64,000 bases of DNA from Betaproteobacteria bacterium. Its GTDB lineage: Bacteria; Pseudomonadota; Gammaproteobacteria; Burkholderiales; Casimicrobiaceae. This document shows, in pieces, positions 36,915 to 45,914 of the stretch. Position 1 is the first letter of the stretch; every line of letters starts with the position of its first letter. A program made the translations under genes and the position numbers. The notes beneath the pieces are model-generated. The model was not told the DNA's origin. It saw only the letters and a list, made by a program, of their open reading frames with translations, and ran no database searches. The stretch lies in contig JADKEV010000072.1 of NCBI GenBank assembly GCA_016717855.1, positions 1 through 64,000 of the forward strand. Direction: 5' to 3'.

Positions 36915-36954
36915 ATGCCGATGGCATGCTACCACGCACGTATCGACGCGTAAA
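36915..36954 (-). promoter_or_regulatory. Promoter and inverted repeat upstream of the DUF1631-MaoC gene
   Basis: On the minus strand TTTACG (36954-36949) and TAGCAT (36931-36926) are 17 bases apart. The inverted repeat ATGCC-GAT-GGCAT (36915-36927) covers the expected start site and could be an operator. Confidence 0.5.
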
Positions 36955-36973
36955 GAATGTCGCCGAATTAAGA

Positions 36974-39900
36974 TCAACGAGTCAGGTCCGACCAGCGCTT
37001 TTCGAGGCGCTTATGCGACACCGGGAACGGCGTCTTGAGTTCCTGTGCAAAAAGCGCGACCGCCAACTCCTCGATCCACCACCGGAAGTCCCGCAATCCG
37101 GCCGGCACCGGACCCGCCTTGGCGGCACGTTCGACCTGCTCCGTCCAGCGCTGCCACCAAGCATCAATGATGGCCCCATTCCGGCCATCGCGGTCAGGAT
37201 TTTCCGAGTACTTCTGGAAGCGGCGGGCGATGGCGTTGAGATAGCGCGGCAAGTGCGCCAGATGGTCCCAGCCCACTTCCTGCATGAATCCCGGAAACAC
37301 CAGCCGGTCGCGGTGGGTTTCCAGGGAGCGGGCCTTCTTCTGCAGCGGCCCCGGCGCCTGCGCCAGCGCCGCGCCGAGCTGCGCGTGCGCCGCGGCGATC
37401 TCGATGAGCAAACGTTGCGCGCCCTCGCGCACCGCCGCCAGTCGCGTTCGTGCCCGCTGCTTCTGCCCCTCGAACCGGCCGGCGTCGCGCGGCAGCTGGT
37501 CGTCGCCGATGAAGGCGCGGTCGCAAATCGCGTCCATCCAGTCAGCGAGCAGGCGGTCGGGCGCGATGCGGGTCCGCAGTTGCAGGGTGACGGCGTTGAA
37601 ATTGGGCCAACCCTTTTCGAGTTGCCGGACTTGTTCCTTGAGCGCGATACGCAGCAGGCGCAGGACGCCCAGCCGGTGCGCCCGCTCGGATGCGTCCGCG
37701 GTGTCCAGCAGGCGCACGGCGACGGTGTCGCCCTCGTCGACCAGCGCCGGGTATCCGGTCAGCCGGCGGCCGTCGCGGATGAAGCTGAGCGCGGCGGGCA
37801 GGTCGCCGCAATCCCAGGCCTTGAGTCCGGCGCGCTCGATGCCGGGGTCAGCGGCCGCGAACGTCAGTTGCGCGGCCTCTCCCAGCTGGTTCTTGAGCGC
37901 GCGCAGTTCGCGGCCCGCGCCCAGTTCCTTGCCCGCCGCATCGACGACCCGCGCGTTGACCAGCAGATGCGGCGGCAGCGGCGCGCCGTCCCAGACATCC
38001 GCGGGTATGGGCATTTTCCAGCGCGCACCCAGGAATTCGCGTAACGCGGGACCCAGCGCCTGCGGCGAACGGTCGCAGGCGACCAGGAAATCGGTGACCA
38101 CGGCAGTCAGCGGCGTCTCGCGGTTGCGCAGCGCCTTCGGTAGCGCCTTCAGCAGCCATTGCACCTTTTCGCGCACCATGCCGGGCACCAGCCAGTCCAG
38201 CCGCGCTTCCTCCACCTGGTTGAGCAGCGCGAGCGGGACTGTCAGCGTGATGCCGTCCGCCGGATGTCCCGGCTCGAATCGGTAGGCGAGCGGCAGCGCG
38301 TTGCCGGCCACCTGCATGGTCTCCGGGAACTGCTCTTCGGTGACCTGCGTCGCATGGTGGCGCATCAGGTCTTCGCGGGTCAGGAACAGCAGCCGCGGCG
38401 ACTGTTTCTCGGCGTCCTGCCGCCAGTGCTCGAAGCCAGCGCGCGTGCTCACGTCCGGCGGCACGATGGCGCCGAAGAACGCGACGACGTCTTCCGCGTC
38501 GACCAGCACGTCCTGCCGACGCGCCTTGTGCTCGAGTTCCGCGATTTCCGCGAGCAGCTTCCGGTTGTGTTCGGCGAACGGCGCGGCGATCCCGTGCTCG
38601 CCGGGCGCCAGCCCCTCGCGCAGGAAGATGTCGCGCGCGAGGGCCGGATCGATCGCGCCGAAACTCACCCGCCGGCGCGGGACCAGCGTAAGCCCGTAGA
38701 GCGCGACGCGTTCGCTGGCGACGACTTCGCCGCGCGCCTTGTCCCAGTGCGGCTCGAAGTACGTGCGCTCGCAGCGCTCGCCGGCCACGCGCTCGACCCA
38801 TTCGGGCTCGATGCGCGCCGCGCAGCGTCCGTAGAGCCGCGTCGTCTCCGCGAGCTCGCCCACCATCACCCACTTGGCGCCCTTCTTGTTGATGCCGGAG
38901 CCTGGATGCAGGTGGAAGCGGATGCCGCGCGCGCCCTGGTACGACTCGTCTTCCTCGGTGCGGCAGCCGATATTGCCGAGCAGGCCGGTCAGCAGCGCAC
39001 GATGGATCTTCTCGAAGCGCACGTCGGCGGCGGCCTTGGCCGGCCCGGCCCTGGCGGCCTCTTTCGGCCGCTCGCGCGCCGGCGCCAGCGCGGGCACGTT
39101 CCAGCCCGCCTCGCGCAGGATCTCCGTCAACTGGCTGTGGATGTCGCGCCACTCGCGCACGCGCAGCGTGGAGACGAAATGCGCGCGGCAATGGTCGACC
39201 AGCTTGCGGTGCGAGAATCCGAGCGCCAGCGCGTCGGTGAAGAAGTCCCACAGGTGGATGAACGACAGGAAGTCCGAGCGGTCGTCCTTGAACCGGTGAT
39301 GCGCCTGGTCCGCGGCGCTTTGCCGCTCCAGCGGGCGTTCGCGCGGATCGGGCACGGACAGCGCCGCGGCGATGATCAGGACTTCGGCCAGCACGCCTTC
39401 GTCGCGCCCGGCCAGGATCATCCGGCCCACCCGCGGATCCAGCGGCAGTTTCGCCAGTTCCCGACCCAGCGCGGTCAGCTCGCGGCCCGAGGTGACCGCG
39501 TCGAGCTCCTGCAGCAACAGATAGCCGTCGGCGACCGCGCGCGGCGTCGGCGCCTCCAGGAACGGGAACTCGCTCACTTCGCCGATGCGCAGGCTGGCCA
39601 TGCGCAGGATGACCGCCGCCAGCGACGAGCGCAGGATCTCGGGATCGGTGTACGCCGGGCGCTTGCCGAAATCCTCTTCGCTGTAGAGGCGCACGCAAAC
39701 GCCGGCCGCGATGCGCCCGCAGCGGCCGGCGCGCTGGTTGGCCGCCGCCTGGCTGATCTTCTCGATCTGCAGCAGCTGCACCTTGTTTTTCACCGAGTAC
39801 CGGTTGATCCGCGCGAGCCCCGGGTCGATCACGTAGCGGATGCCGGGCACCGTGAGCGACGTCTCGGCGACGTTGGTCGCGAGCACCACGCGCCGCAGCG

Positions 39901-40954
39901 CACCGCCGGTCTCGAACACGCGCTGCTGTTCGTTCACCGACAGCCGCGCGTACAGCGGCAGGATTTCCAGCGGCAGCCGCCGCTGCGCCGCGTGCCGCCG
40001 CAGCAGGTCGGCGGTCTCGCGGATCTCGCGCTCGCCGGGCAGGAAGACCAGCATGTCGCCCGGGCCGTGGCGGACGCACTCGTCGACCGCGTCGACGATC
40101 GCGTCTTCGAGTTCGGCCTCGTCGTCGTCTTCTTCCTTCGCCAGCGGCCGGTACAGCACCTCCACCGGATACATCCGGCCGGAGACCTCGATCACCGGCG
40201 CCGGCACGCCGCCCTGCCCGAAGTGCCGGGAGAAGCGCTCCGCGTCCAGCGTGGCCGAGGTGACGATGACCTTGAGGTCGGGCCGCCGCGGGAGCAACTG
40301 CTTCAGGTAGCCCAGGAGGAAGTCGATGTTCAGGCTGCGCTCGTGCGCCTCGTCGATGATGATGGTGTCGTAGGCGGAAAGAAAGCGGTCGTTCTGCGTC
40401 TCCGCCAGCAGGATCCCGTCGGTCATCAGCTTGACGTAATTGCGCTCGCTGACTTCTCCGGTAAAGCGCACCTGGAATCCGACGACGTCGCCCAGCCTGG
40501 TGCCGAGCTCCTGCGCGATCCGGTTGGCCACCGTGCGCGCGGCGACCCGCCGCGGCTGCGTGTGGCCGATCAGGCCGCGCACGCCGCGGCCGAGCGTCAT
40601 GCAGATCTTCGGCAACTGCGTCGTCTTGCCCGAACCCGTTTCGCCGCAGACGATCACGACCTGGTGCGCGCTGATCGCGGCCGCGATCTCTCCGCGCAGT
40701 GCGCTGACCGGCAGTTCCTCGGGAAAGTTGGGGGACGGCACTCCGAGCCGCCGCTGCGCGACGCGCGCCTGCGAGCGCTCCAGCGCGGCCTCGATGGCGG
40801 CCAGGTCGCGCTCCACCGGCCGCGCCGCCCAGCGCTCGATCCGTTTCTGCAGCGGCTGGCGATCGGCGAGCATGACGCCGTCGAGCGCTTCCAGCAGGCG
40901 GCGGCGGAGGGTCGGCGAAGCGGCAACGGCGGAGGGCGATCGGGTGGCTGGCAT
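36974..40954 (-). CDS. hrpA: ATP-dependent RNA helicase HrpA (DEAH box)
   Basis: 1,326 residues from ATG 40954, close to the E. coli length of 1,300. Helicase core: GETGSGKTTQ (Walker A, about 104-113), DEAHERSLN (motif II), VTSATLD (III), LATNVAETSLTV (V), QRAGRCGR (VI). An OB-fold and a long C-terminal DUF3418-like region follow (LVPGMVREKVQWLLKALPK, WQRWTEQVERAA). HrpA acts on RNA and rescues collided ribosomes in E. coli. An upstream frame to 41059 would add only low-complexity sequence. Confidence 0.95.
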   Translation of the reverse strand: MPATRSPSAVAASPTLRRRLLEALDGVMLADRQPLQKRIERWAARPVERDLAAIEAALERSQARVAQRRLGVPSPNFPEELPVSALRGEIAAAISAHQVVIVCGETGSGKTTQLPKICMTLGRGVRGLIGHTQPRRVAARTVANRIAQELGTRLGDVVGFQVRFTGEVSERNYVKLMTDGILLAETQNDRFLSAYDTIIIDEAHERSLNIDFLLGYLKQLLPRRPDLKVIVTSATLDAERFSRHFGQGGVPAPVIEVSGRMYPVEVLYRPLAKEEDDDEAELEDAIVDAVDECVRHGPGDMLVFLPGEREIRETADLLRRHAAQRRLPLEILPLYARLSVNEQQRVFETGGALRRVVLATNVAETSLTVPGIRYVIDPGLARINRYSVKNKVQLLQIEKISQAAANQRAGRCGRIAAGVCVRLYSEEDFGKRPAYTDPEILRSSLAAVILRMASLRIGEVSEFPFLEAPTPRAVADGYLLLQELDAVTSGRELTALGRELAKLPLDPRVGRMILAGRDEGVLAEVLIIAAALSVPDPRERPLERQSAADQAHHRFKDDRSDFLSFIHLWDFFTDALALGFSHRKLVDHCRAHFVSTLRVREWRDIHSQLTEILREAGWNVPALAPARERPKEAARAGPAKAAADVRFEKIHRALLTGLLGNIGCRTEEDESYQGARGIRFHLHPGSGINKKGAKWVMVGELAETTRLYGRCAARIEPEWVERVAGERCERTYFEPHWDKARGEVVASERVALYGLTLVPRRRVSFGAIDPALARDIFLREGLAPGEHGIAAPFAEHNRKLLAEIAELEHKARRQDVLVDAEDVVAFFGAIVPPDVSTRAGFEHWRQDAEKQSPRLLFLTREDLMRHHATQVTEEQFPETMQVAGNALPLAYRFEPGHPADGITLTVPLALLNQVEEARLDWLVPGMVREKVQWLLKALPKALRNRETPLTAVVTDFLVACDRSPQALGPALREFLGARWKMPIPADVWDGAPLPPHLLVNARVVDAAGKELGAGRELRALKNQLGEAAQLTFAAADPGIERAGLKAWDCGDLPAALSFIRDGRRLTGYPALVDEGDTVAVRLLDTADASERAHRLGVLRLLRIALKEQVRQLEKGWPNFNAVTLQLRTRIAPDRLLADWMDAICDRAFIGDDQLPRDAGRFEGQKQRARTRLAAVREGAQRLLIEIAAAHAQLGAALAQAPGPLQKKARSLETHRDRLVFPGFMQEVGWDHLAHLPRYLNAIARRFQKYSENPDRDGRNGAIIDAWWQRWTEQVERAAKAGPVPAGLRDFRWWIEELAVALFAQELKTPFPVSHKRLEKRWSDLTR

Positions 40955-41060
40955 TGCGCTCTTGGGGGTGCGGATCGGGGCCGCGACAGGAGCGCCCGGA
41001 CCGGCGCGCCGCCTGCGGCGGCAGGCCGGGAACGGCCGTGTCGTAAAGGGCCCGCGCATT

Positions 41061-41090
41061 TTACCCGATGCGCGATGCGCGCGTTATGAT
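41061..41090 (+). promoter_or_regulatory. Candidate promoter of the peptide-binding protein gene
   Basis: TTACCC (41061-41066) and TATGAT (41085-41090) with an 18-base spacer, 29 bases before ATG 41119; the -35 match is weak. Confidence 0.45.
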
Positions 41091-41118
41091 TGTGCTTTTC
41101 CGGGGGGAGAGCGAATCC

Positions 41119-42684
41119 ATGCGCCGCAGCCAGATCCTGTTGTCCATCCTTCTCGCGTTGTCCGTCGCCGGCGTCCAGGCCAGGACCCTGCGCTGGTCGA
41201 CGCAGGGCGATCCGCAGACCATGGATCCGTACTCGCAGAACGAACAGCTGACCAACAACGTCAACGGGCAGGTCTACGAAAAGCTGGTCGATCGCGACAA
41301 GCAGCTCAACATCGTTCCGGTGCTGGCGACATCCTGGCAGCAGGTCAGCGGCCAGGTGTGGCGGTTCAAGCTGCGGCCCAACATCAAGTTCCATGACGGC
41401 ACGCCCTTCACCGCCGACGACGTGGTGTTTTCCATCGAGCGCGCCAAGCATCCGAATTCGCAGGTGCGTGTCTACGCGAACGCGCTCGGGACGCCGGTGA
41501 AGATCGACGACCTGACCGTGGAACTGCGGCAGGACAAGCCCAACCCCATCCTGCTCGAGCACCTGACCACGTTCGCGATGATGAGCAAGGCCTGGGCCGT
41601 CAAGAACAAGGCCGACAAGCCGCTGGACTTCAAGAACAAGGAGGAGACCTTCGCGTCCAGGAACGCCAATGGCACCGGTCCGTTCATGCTTGTCTCGCGC
41701 GAGCCCGACATCAAGACGGTGCTCAAGCGCAATCCGAACTGGTGGGGCAAGTTCGAGGGCAACGTTGACGAGATCATCTACCGGCCGATCAGCTCCGACG
41801 CCACGCGTGTGGCCGCCCTGCTCTCCGGCGAAGTGGACCTGATCCAGGATCCCCCGCCGCAGGACATGGCGCGGTTGCGCAGCAATCCGGCGATCAGGGT
41901 GGTCGACGGAATGGAGAACCGCATCGTGTTCTTCGGCTTCGACCAGTTCCGCGACGAGCTCCAGTACTCGAGCGTCAAGGGCAAGAATCCGTTCAAGGAC
42001 AAGCGCGTGCGGCAGGCCTTCTACCAGGCAATAGACATCGAGGCGATCAAGACCAAGACCATGCGCGGGCAGTCGTTTCCCACCGGCGCCAACACGCCTT
42101 CGGACAAGCCCTCGACGCCGGAAGTCGAAAGGCGATTCCCGTACGACCGCGCCGCCGCGAAGAAGCTGCTGGTCGAGGCGGGCTATCCGGCCGGTTTCGA
42201 AGTCACGCTCGACTGCCCGAACAACCGCTATATCAACGACGAGGAGATCTGCGTCGCGGTCGCCGCGATGCTCGCGCAGATCGATGTCAAGGTGCGCGTC
42301 AACGCTCTGCCCAAGGCGGTCTACTTCCCGAAGCTGGAAAAGAACGACACCAGCATGTACATGCTGGGCTGGGGCGGCGCGATCACCGACGCGCAGACCA
42401 CGCTCGACCCGGTGCTGCACAGCAAGGACGGCAAAGGCAAGGGCGAGTACAACTACGGCCGCTACGTCAACGCGAAGCTCGATGAGCTGACCGACCAGGC
42501 CGCCGTCGAGACCAATCCGGAGAAACGCAAGGCGATCGTCACCGAGGCGCTGCTGGCGCACAAGAACGAGTTCAACAACCTGCCGCTGCACCGGCAGGTG
42601 ATCCCGTGGGCGACGCGCAGCAACGTCAAGGTCGTGCACCGCGCCGACAACTGGGTCGAGGCGTCGTGGGCCAACGTTGATTGA
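41119..42684 (+). CDS. ABC transporter substrate-binding protein, family 5 (peptide/nickel/opine type)
   Basis: 521 residues from ATG 41119 after GGGGGGAGAG. Signal peptide about 1-20 (LLSILLALSVAGVQA). Family 5 features: RWSTQGDPQTMDPYSQNEQ, LATSWQQVSGQVWRFKLRPN, IKFHDGTPFTADDVVFSIER, VRQAFYQAIDIEAI. Periplasmic receptor that binds an oligopeptide or similar ligand for an ABC importer. No permease or ATPase gene is adjacent, so it is an orphan receptor or uses a distant transporter. Confidence 0.92.
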   Translation: MRRSQILLSILLALSVAGVQARTLRWSTQGDPQTMDPYSQNEQLTNNVNGQVYEKLVDRDKQLNIVPVLATSWQQVSGQVWRFKLRPNIKFHDGTPFTADDVVFSIERAKHPNSQVRVYANALGTPVKIDDLTVELRQDKPNPILLEHLTTFAMMSKAWAVKNKADKPLDFKNKEETFASRNANGTGPFMLVSREPDIKTVLKRNPNWWGKFEGNVDEIIYRPISSDATRVAALLSGEVDLIQDPPPQDMARLRSNPAIRVVDGMENRIVFFGFDQFRDELQYSSVKGKNPFKDKRVRQAFYQAIDIEAIKTKTMRGQSFPTGANTPSDKPSTPEVERRFPYDRAAAKKLLVEAGYPAGFEVTLDCPNNRYINDEEICVAVAAMLAQIDVKVRVNALPKAVYFPKLEKNDTSMYMLGWGGAITDAQTTLDPVLHSKDGKGKGEYNYGRYVNAKLDELTDQAAVETNPEKRKAIVTEALLAHKNEFNNLPLHRQVIPWATRSNVKVVHRADNWVEASWANVD

Positions 42685-42737
42685 ACCTGAACTTTTCTCC
42701 TGTATTTCAGGGCCGGCCACATTGAAAGTCGGTATCG

Positions 42738-42743
42738 TATAAT
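42738..42743 (+). promoter_or_regulatory. -10 element (TATAAT) before the small-protein pair
   Basis: Perfect TATAAT 108 bases before ATG 42851. No good -35 at 16-18 bases (a TTGAAA lies only 10 bases away). Confidence 0.4.
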
Positions 42744-42850
42744 TCGGACGTGATCCGTTTTGCGATTCGGCGCGGCTTTGGTACCGTTCCATGCGCCCAG
42801 CCGCCGCGGCGATCGTCCGAAGAACGCTGGCAAGCAGAGGCAGGTGATCC

Positions 42851-43162
42851 ATGCGCAATCAGGTGTTTGTCCACCTCGGCAACGGGGCGGAATTCCAGTT
42901 CAGCGTCGACGACGCCATGCCGATGGCGCCCGATGTCGCGCGCGCCTGGCTCGATGCCCAGTTCGTATCACTCGACTGCGAGCCGCTGCGCGCCAGCGGC
43001 AAGGTGCTGACGGTCGACAAGGTGCTGCGCGTGACGGAGGCGGCCGGACCGTCGCTGTTCGCGGACGCGGAATGGGCGGAGGCGTACGCCAGGGCCGTGT
43101 CCGCGGCACTCGGCAAGCCGATGGTGCGCGTCGACGTGCCGGCGATGGCGATCACGTATTGA
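42851..43162 (+). CDS. Hypothetical protein, 103 residues
   Basis: Not recognised. MRNQVFVHLGNGAEFQFSVD begins an acidic, globular protein without signal peptide or membrane segment; ATG 42851 follows GAGGCAGGTGATCC. One base of overlap (TGATG) with the next gene indicates an operon. High codon GC and sensible composition support a real gene. Confidence 0.7.
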   Translation: MRNQVFVHLGNGAEFQFSVDDAMPMAPDVARAWLDAQFVSLDCEPLRASGKVLTVDKVLRVTEAAGPSLFADAEWAEAYARAVSAALGKPMVRVDVPAMAITY

Positions 43163-43587
43163 TGGTGCCGTCTCGTCGTGGCGCCTTGCGCGCATTGCTG
43201 CTGATCTTGCTGGCAGCACCCGCCGCCCACGCCGCGGACCGGGTCGAAAGCGGGAAGTGGGAATCCGCGATCACCGCCGACGGCGCGCTGCGGACGACGA
43301 CTTACTGCATCACCCCCGAAGAATCCGCCAGCCTCAACGGGGACTCGCGGACGGGCCGCGACTTTGCGGAGAAGAAAATGCGGAAAGCGGGCGTTCCCTG
43401 CTCCTTCCGGTCATACGAAATCAAGGGCGACACGGTCACCTACACAATGCTCTGCGAATCCCGCACGATCACCGACAGGACCGTCTATCACGGCCAGACG
43501 TCCGATGGCATCAAGACCATCTCCAAGGATGGGCAGACGCACGAGATGTTCATCCGGTCGCGACGCATCGGAGCCTGCTCGCCGTAG
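43162..43587 (+). CDS. DUF3617 family protein
   Basis: 141 residues with a signal peptide (ALRALLLILLAAPAAHAA) and the DUF3617 pattern: VESGKWESAITADG, TYCITPEESASL, KKMRKAGVPCSF, YTMLCESRTITDRTVYHG. Exported, function unknown, common in Proteobacteria. Translationally coupled to the 103-residue gene before it. Confidence 0.85.
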   Translation: MVPSRRGALRALLLILLAAPAAHAADRVESGKWESAITADGALRTTTYCITPEESASLNGDSRTGRDFAEKKMRKAGVPCSFRSYEIKGDTVTYTMLCESRTITDRTVYHGQTSDGIKTISKDGQTHEMFIRSRRIGACSP

Positions 43588-43612
43588 GCCGGCGGGCGGC
43601 ACCGGGTTTCCG

Positions 43613-44467
43613 CTACCGCCCGCCGTTCCTGCGCGTGATAACGGTGACCTGCTGCCGTCCGGCGCCGTCGACCAGCAGCTGCAGTTCGCTGCCGACCAGC
43701 CGGCCCAGCGCGCCCAGGCGGCAGCGGCCCGTGTCGTGCTGCGCGAAGCATAACTGGACGCGCGTGCCATCGACCCGGCCAGAGGCGGCCGGGTAGGTCT
43801 GCCCCCGGTACAGGACCTCGCCTTCCAGCATCTGGTAGCGCTGGCGCAGGTTCAGCCGCAGCCGCTTGCCCGAAGCCCAGCCCCCTTCGACCACTGCCGG
43901 AATCTTCCACAGCAACAGCGTGCTTTTCTTGTCCAGCCCGAGCTTCTTGTCCGGAACGTCGAGGACGACTTTGGCATCCGGCTGCCAGTCACCCATGTCC
44001 CAATCGTGCGAGACGATCCGCGTGCCCGGCCGCAGCTTGAGTAATTCCGGGCGCAGCTTGAGGTTCACGTCCGGCAGCAGGTACATGGTGATCACGCTTG
44101 CCGGCGCGAGATCGGTGGCGAACAGGTCTTGCTCGACAAAGCGCGCGCGGTCGGCCACGCCGGCCTTGCGCGCATTCTCGTTGCTCAACTTGACCAGCGC
44201 GGGATCGATTTCCACGCCCATCCCGCGCGCGCCGGACTTCAGCGCCGCCGTGATCACGATCCGCCCGTCGCCGGATCCCAGGTCGAGCACGAAGTCGCGC
44301 GCGGTCACGCCGGCCAGCGCGAGCATCGCGTCGACCACATGGTCGGGCGTCGTCACGAACGGGACGTCGAGATCCGGCAGCGCCTGCGCCGCGGCGGGTG
44401 GAACTGCCGCGGCCGCGGCCGCGCACAACAGGAGCGGCGCCAACCGCATACTTGAACATCCCAGCAT
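43613..44467 (-). CDS. Exported class I SAM-dependent methyltransferase-like protein
   Basis: 284 residues from ATG 44467 (GAGGAG eight bases upstream); ATG 44449 is an alternative. N-terminal signal-like segment (RLAPLLLCAAAAAAVPPAAAQA). Rossmann methyltransferase core: DFVLDLGSGDGRIVITAA (SAM motif I), GVEIDPALVKLSNENA (acidic loop), FVEQDLFATDL. A C-terminal beta-rich domain of about 110 residues follows, with RYQMLEGEVLYRGQTYPA. Export of a SAM enzyme is odd because SAM is cytoplasmic; such proteins recur in Betaproteobacteria with unknown roles. Convergent with the DUF3617 gene. Confidence 0.8.
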   Translation of the reverse strand: MLGCSSMRLAPLLLCAAAAAAVPPAAAQALPDLDVPFVTTPDHVVDAMLALAGVTARDFVLDLGSGDGRIVITAALKSGARGMGVEIDPALVKLSNENARKAGVADRARFVEQDLFATDLAPASVITMYLLPDVNLKLRPELLKLRPGTRIVSHDWDMGDWQPDAKVVLDVPDKKLGLDKKSTLLLWKIPAVVEGGWASGKRLRLNLRQRYQMLEGEVLYRGQTYPAASGRVDGTRVQLCFAQHDTGRCRLGALGRLVGSELQLLVDGAGRQQVTVITRRNGGR

Positions 44468-44531
44468 TCCTCTGCTCCTCAATTCAATTGGGGACCCAGT
44501 CCTCAGACCGACCGTAGGAACCTGGCTTGTA

Positions 44532-44581
44532 CCGGTCTCCTGCGCTGGCTGCCGGACCGGGAAACCGTGGTCCCAGGTTTC
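44532..44581. other. Nested inverted repeats between the methyltransferase and CoA-transferase genes
   Basis: CCGGTC/GACCGG (44532-44560) and GAAACC/GGTTTC (44561-44581) lie directly after the CoA-transferase stop; possibly a transcription stop without a clear U-tract. Confidence 0.3.
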
Positions 44582-45819
44582 TATTCGTTGTTGATGGCAA
44601 TGATCCGGCGCGCCGCGAGATCGGCGATCCTGTCCGCATCGTAGCCCAGGCGCCCGGCCAGCACGCTGGCCGTGTGCTGGCCGAGCAGCGGGGGCGCGCT
44701 GCGGTACTCCATCGGCGTCTCCGAAAACTTGATCGGATTGCGCACCTGCGGGACGGTCCCGGACAACGGGTGCGGCAGGTCGATGCGCAGTTGCCGATGG
44801 ACGACCTGGGGATCGGCGAAGACCTGGTCGAGGGTGTTGATCGGCCCGCACGGCACCTGCGCCGCATCGCACGCGACGGTCCACTCGCGTGTGGTCCGGC
44901 CCTTGATCAGCTCGGTGACAATAGGCACGAGGATGTCGCGGTTGCGCACGCGGTCGGAGTTCTTCATGAAGCGCGGATCCTGCGCGAGTTCCGGCCGGCC
45001 TGCGATCTGGCAGAACTTCTCGAACTGCCCGTCGTTGCCGACCGCAAGGATCACGTGGCCATCGGCGGACGGAAACGCCTGGTAGGGCACGATGTTGGCG
45101 TGCGCGTTACCCATGCGTCCCGGCACCTTGCCCGAGATCAGGTAGTTCATGTTCAGGTTGGCAATAGTCGCGACTTGCGTGTCGAGCAGCGCCATGTCGA
45201 TGTGCTGCCCTGCGCCGGTGCGGTCGCGGTGCATCAGCGCCGCCTGGATCCCGACGGTCGAATACAGCCCCGTCATGATGTCGGCGACCGCGACGCCGAC
45301 CTTCTGCGGTCCGCCACCGGGCAGGTCGTCGCGCTCGCCGGTGATGCTCATCAGCCCGCCCATGCCCTGGATCATGAAGTCGTAGCCAGCGCTGTTTGCG
45401 TACGGGCCGTCCTGGCCGAAGCCGGTGACCGAGCAATAGACGATGCCGGGATTGACCTGCCGGACGGACGCGTAGTCGAGGCCGTACTTTTTCAGGCCGC
45501 CCACCTTGTAGTTCTCGATCATGACGTCGGCCCCGACGACGAGCTCCAGCAGGATTGCCTGCCCTTCGGGCTGCGTGAAATCGAGCGCCAGCGATTGCTT
45601 GTTGCGGTTGACGCCCAGGTAGTAGGCCGCTTCACCCGTCTCGTTGCCGGCGCTGTCCTTCAGGAACGGCGGGCCCCAGGCCCGCGTATCGTCCCCGCGC
45701 AGCGGATGTTCGATCTTGATCACCGTGGCGCCGAGGTCGGCCAGCAGTTGGCTGCACCACGGCCCGGCGAGTATCCGCGACAGGTCGAGCACGGTGACAT
45801 GCGAAAGCGGGAGGGTCAT
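44581..45819 (-). CDS. CaiB/BaiF (class III) CoA-transferase
   Basis: 412 residues, standard length. VTVLDLSRILAGPWCSQLLADLGA, VIKIEHPLRGDDTR, NRNKQSLALDF and the catalytic Asp in MALLDTQVA are diagnostic, with GMGGLMSITGE in the linker. Transfers CoA between carboxylic acids by a glutamyl/aspartyl anhydride mechanism; carnitine, formate/oxalate and bile-acid enzymes are relatives. Substrate unknown and no acyl-CoA partner adjacent. Single gene. Confidence 0.92.
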   Translation of the reverse strand: MTLPLSHVTVLDLSRILAGPWCSQLLADLGATVIKIEHPLRGDDTRAWGPPFLKDSAGNETGEAAYYLGVNRNKQSLALDFTQPEGQAILLELVVGADVMIENYKVGGLKKYGLDYASVRQVNPGIVYCSVTGFGQDGPYANSAGYDFMIQGMGGLMSITGERDDLPGGGPQKVGVAVADIMTGLYSTVGIQAALMHRDRTGAGQHIDMALLDTQVATIANLNMNYLISGKVPGRMGNAHANIVPYQAFPSADGHVILAVGNDGQFEKFCQIAGRPELAQDPRFMKNSDRVRNRDILVPIVTELIKGRTTREWTVACDAAQVPCGPINTLDQVFADPQVVHRQLRIDLPHPLSGTVPQVRNPIKFSETPMEYRSAPPLLGQHTASVLAGRLGYDADRIADLAARRIIAINNE

Positions 45820-45880
45820 GGGCGAATTCCGGCATGGACTCGCCGCATTGTAAACAGTTTGGGTACCCGGCCTTCACGCT

Positions 45881-45910
45881 TCACCTCTCCCCGCGTGCGG
45901 GGAGAGGTGA
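45881..45910. repeat. Perfect 14-bp palindrome (REP-like or bidirectional terminator)
   Basis: TCACCTCTCCCCGC-GT-GCGGGGAGAGGTGA, perfect arms, five bases past the pntB stop. The core CTCTCCCCGC..GCGGGGAGAG is the same kind as the one in the compound repeat at 33.84 kb. Confidence 0.8.
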
Positions 45911-45914
45911 CTGG

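Noticed and set aside
38159..41089. Long open frame antisense to hrpA
   Set aside because: Low-complexity, Arg/His/Gln-rich shadow of a well-supported helicase gene.
42722..42743. TTGAAA and TATAAT as one promoter
   Set aside because: Only 10 bases between the hexamers; only the -10 box was kept.
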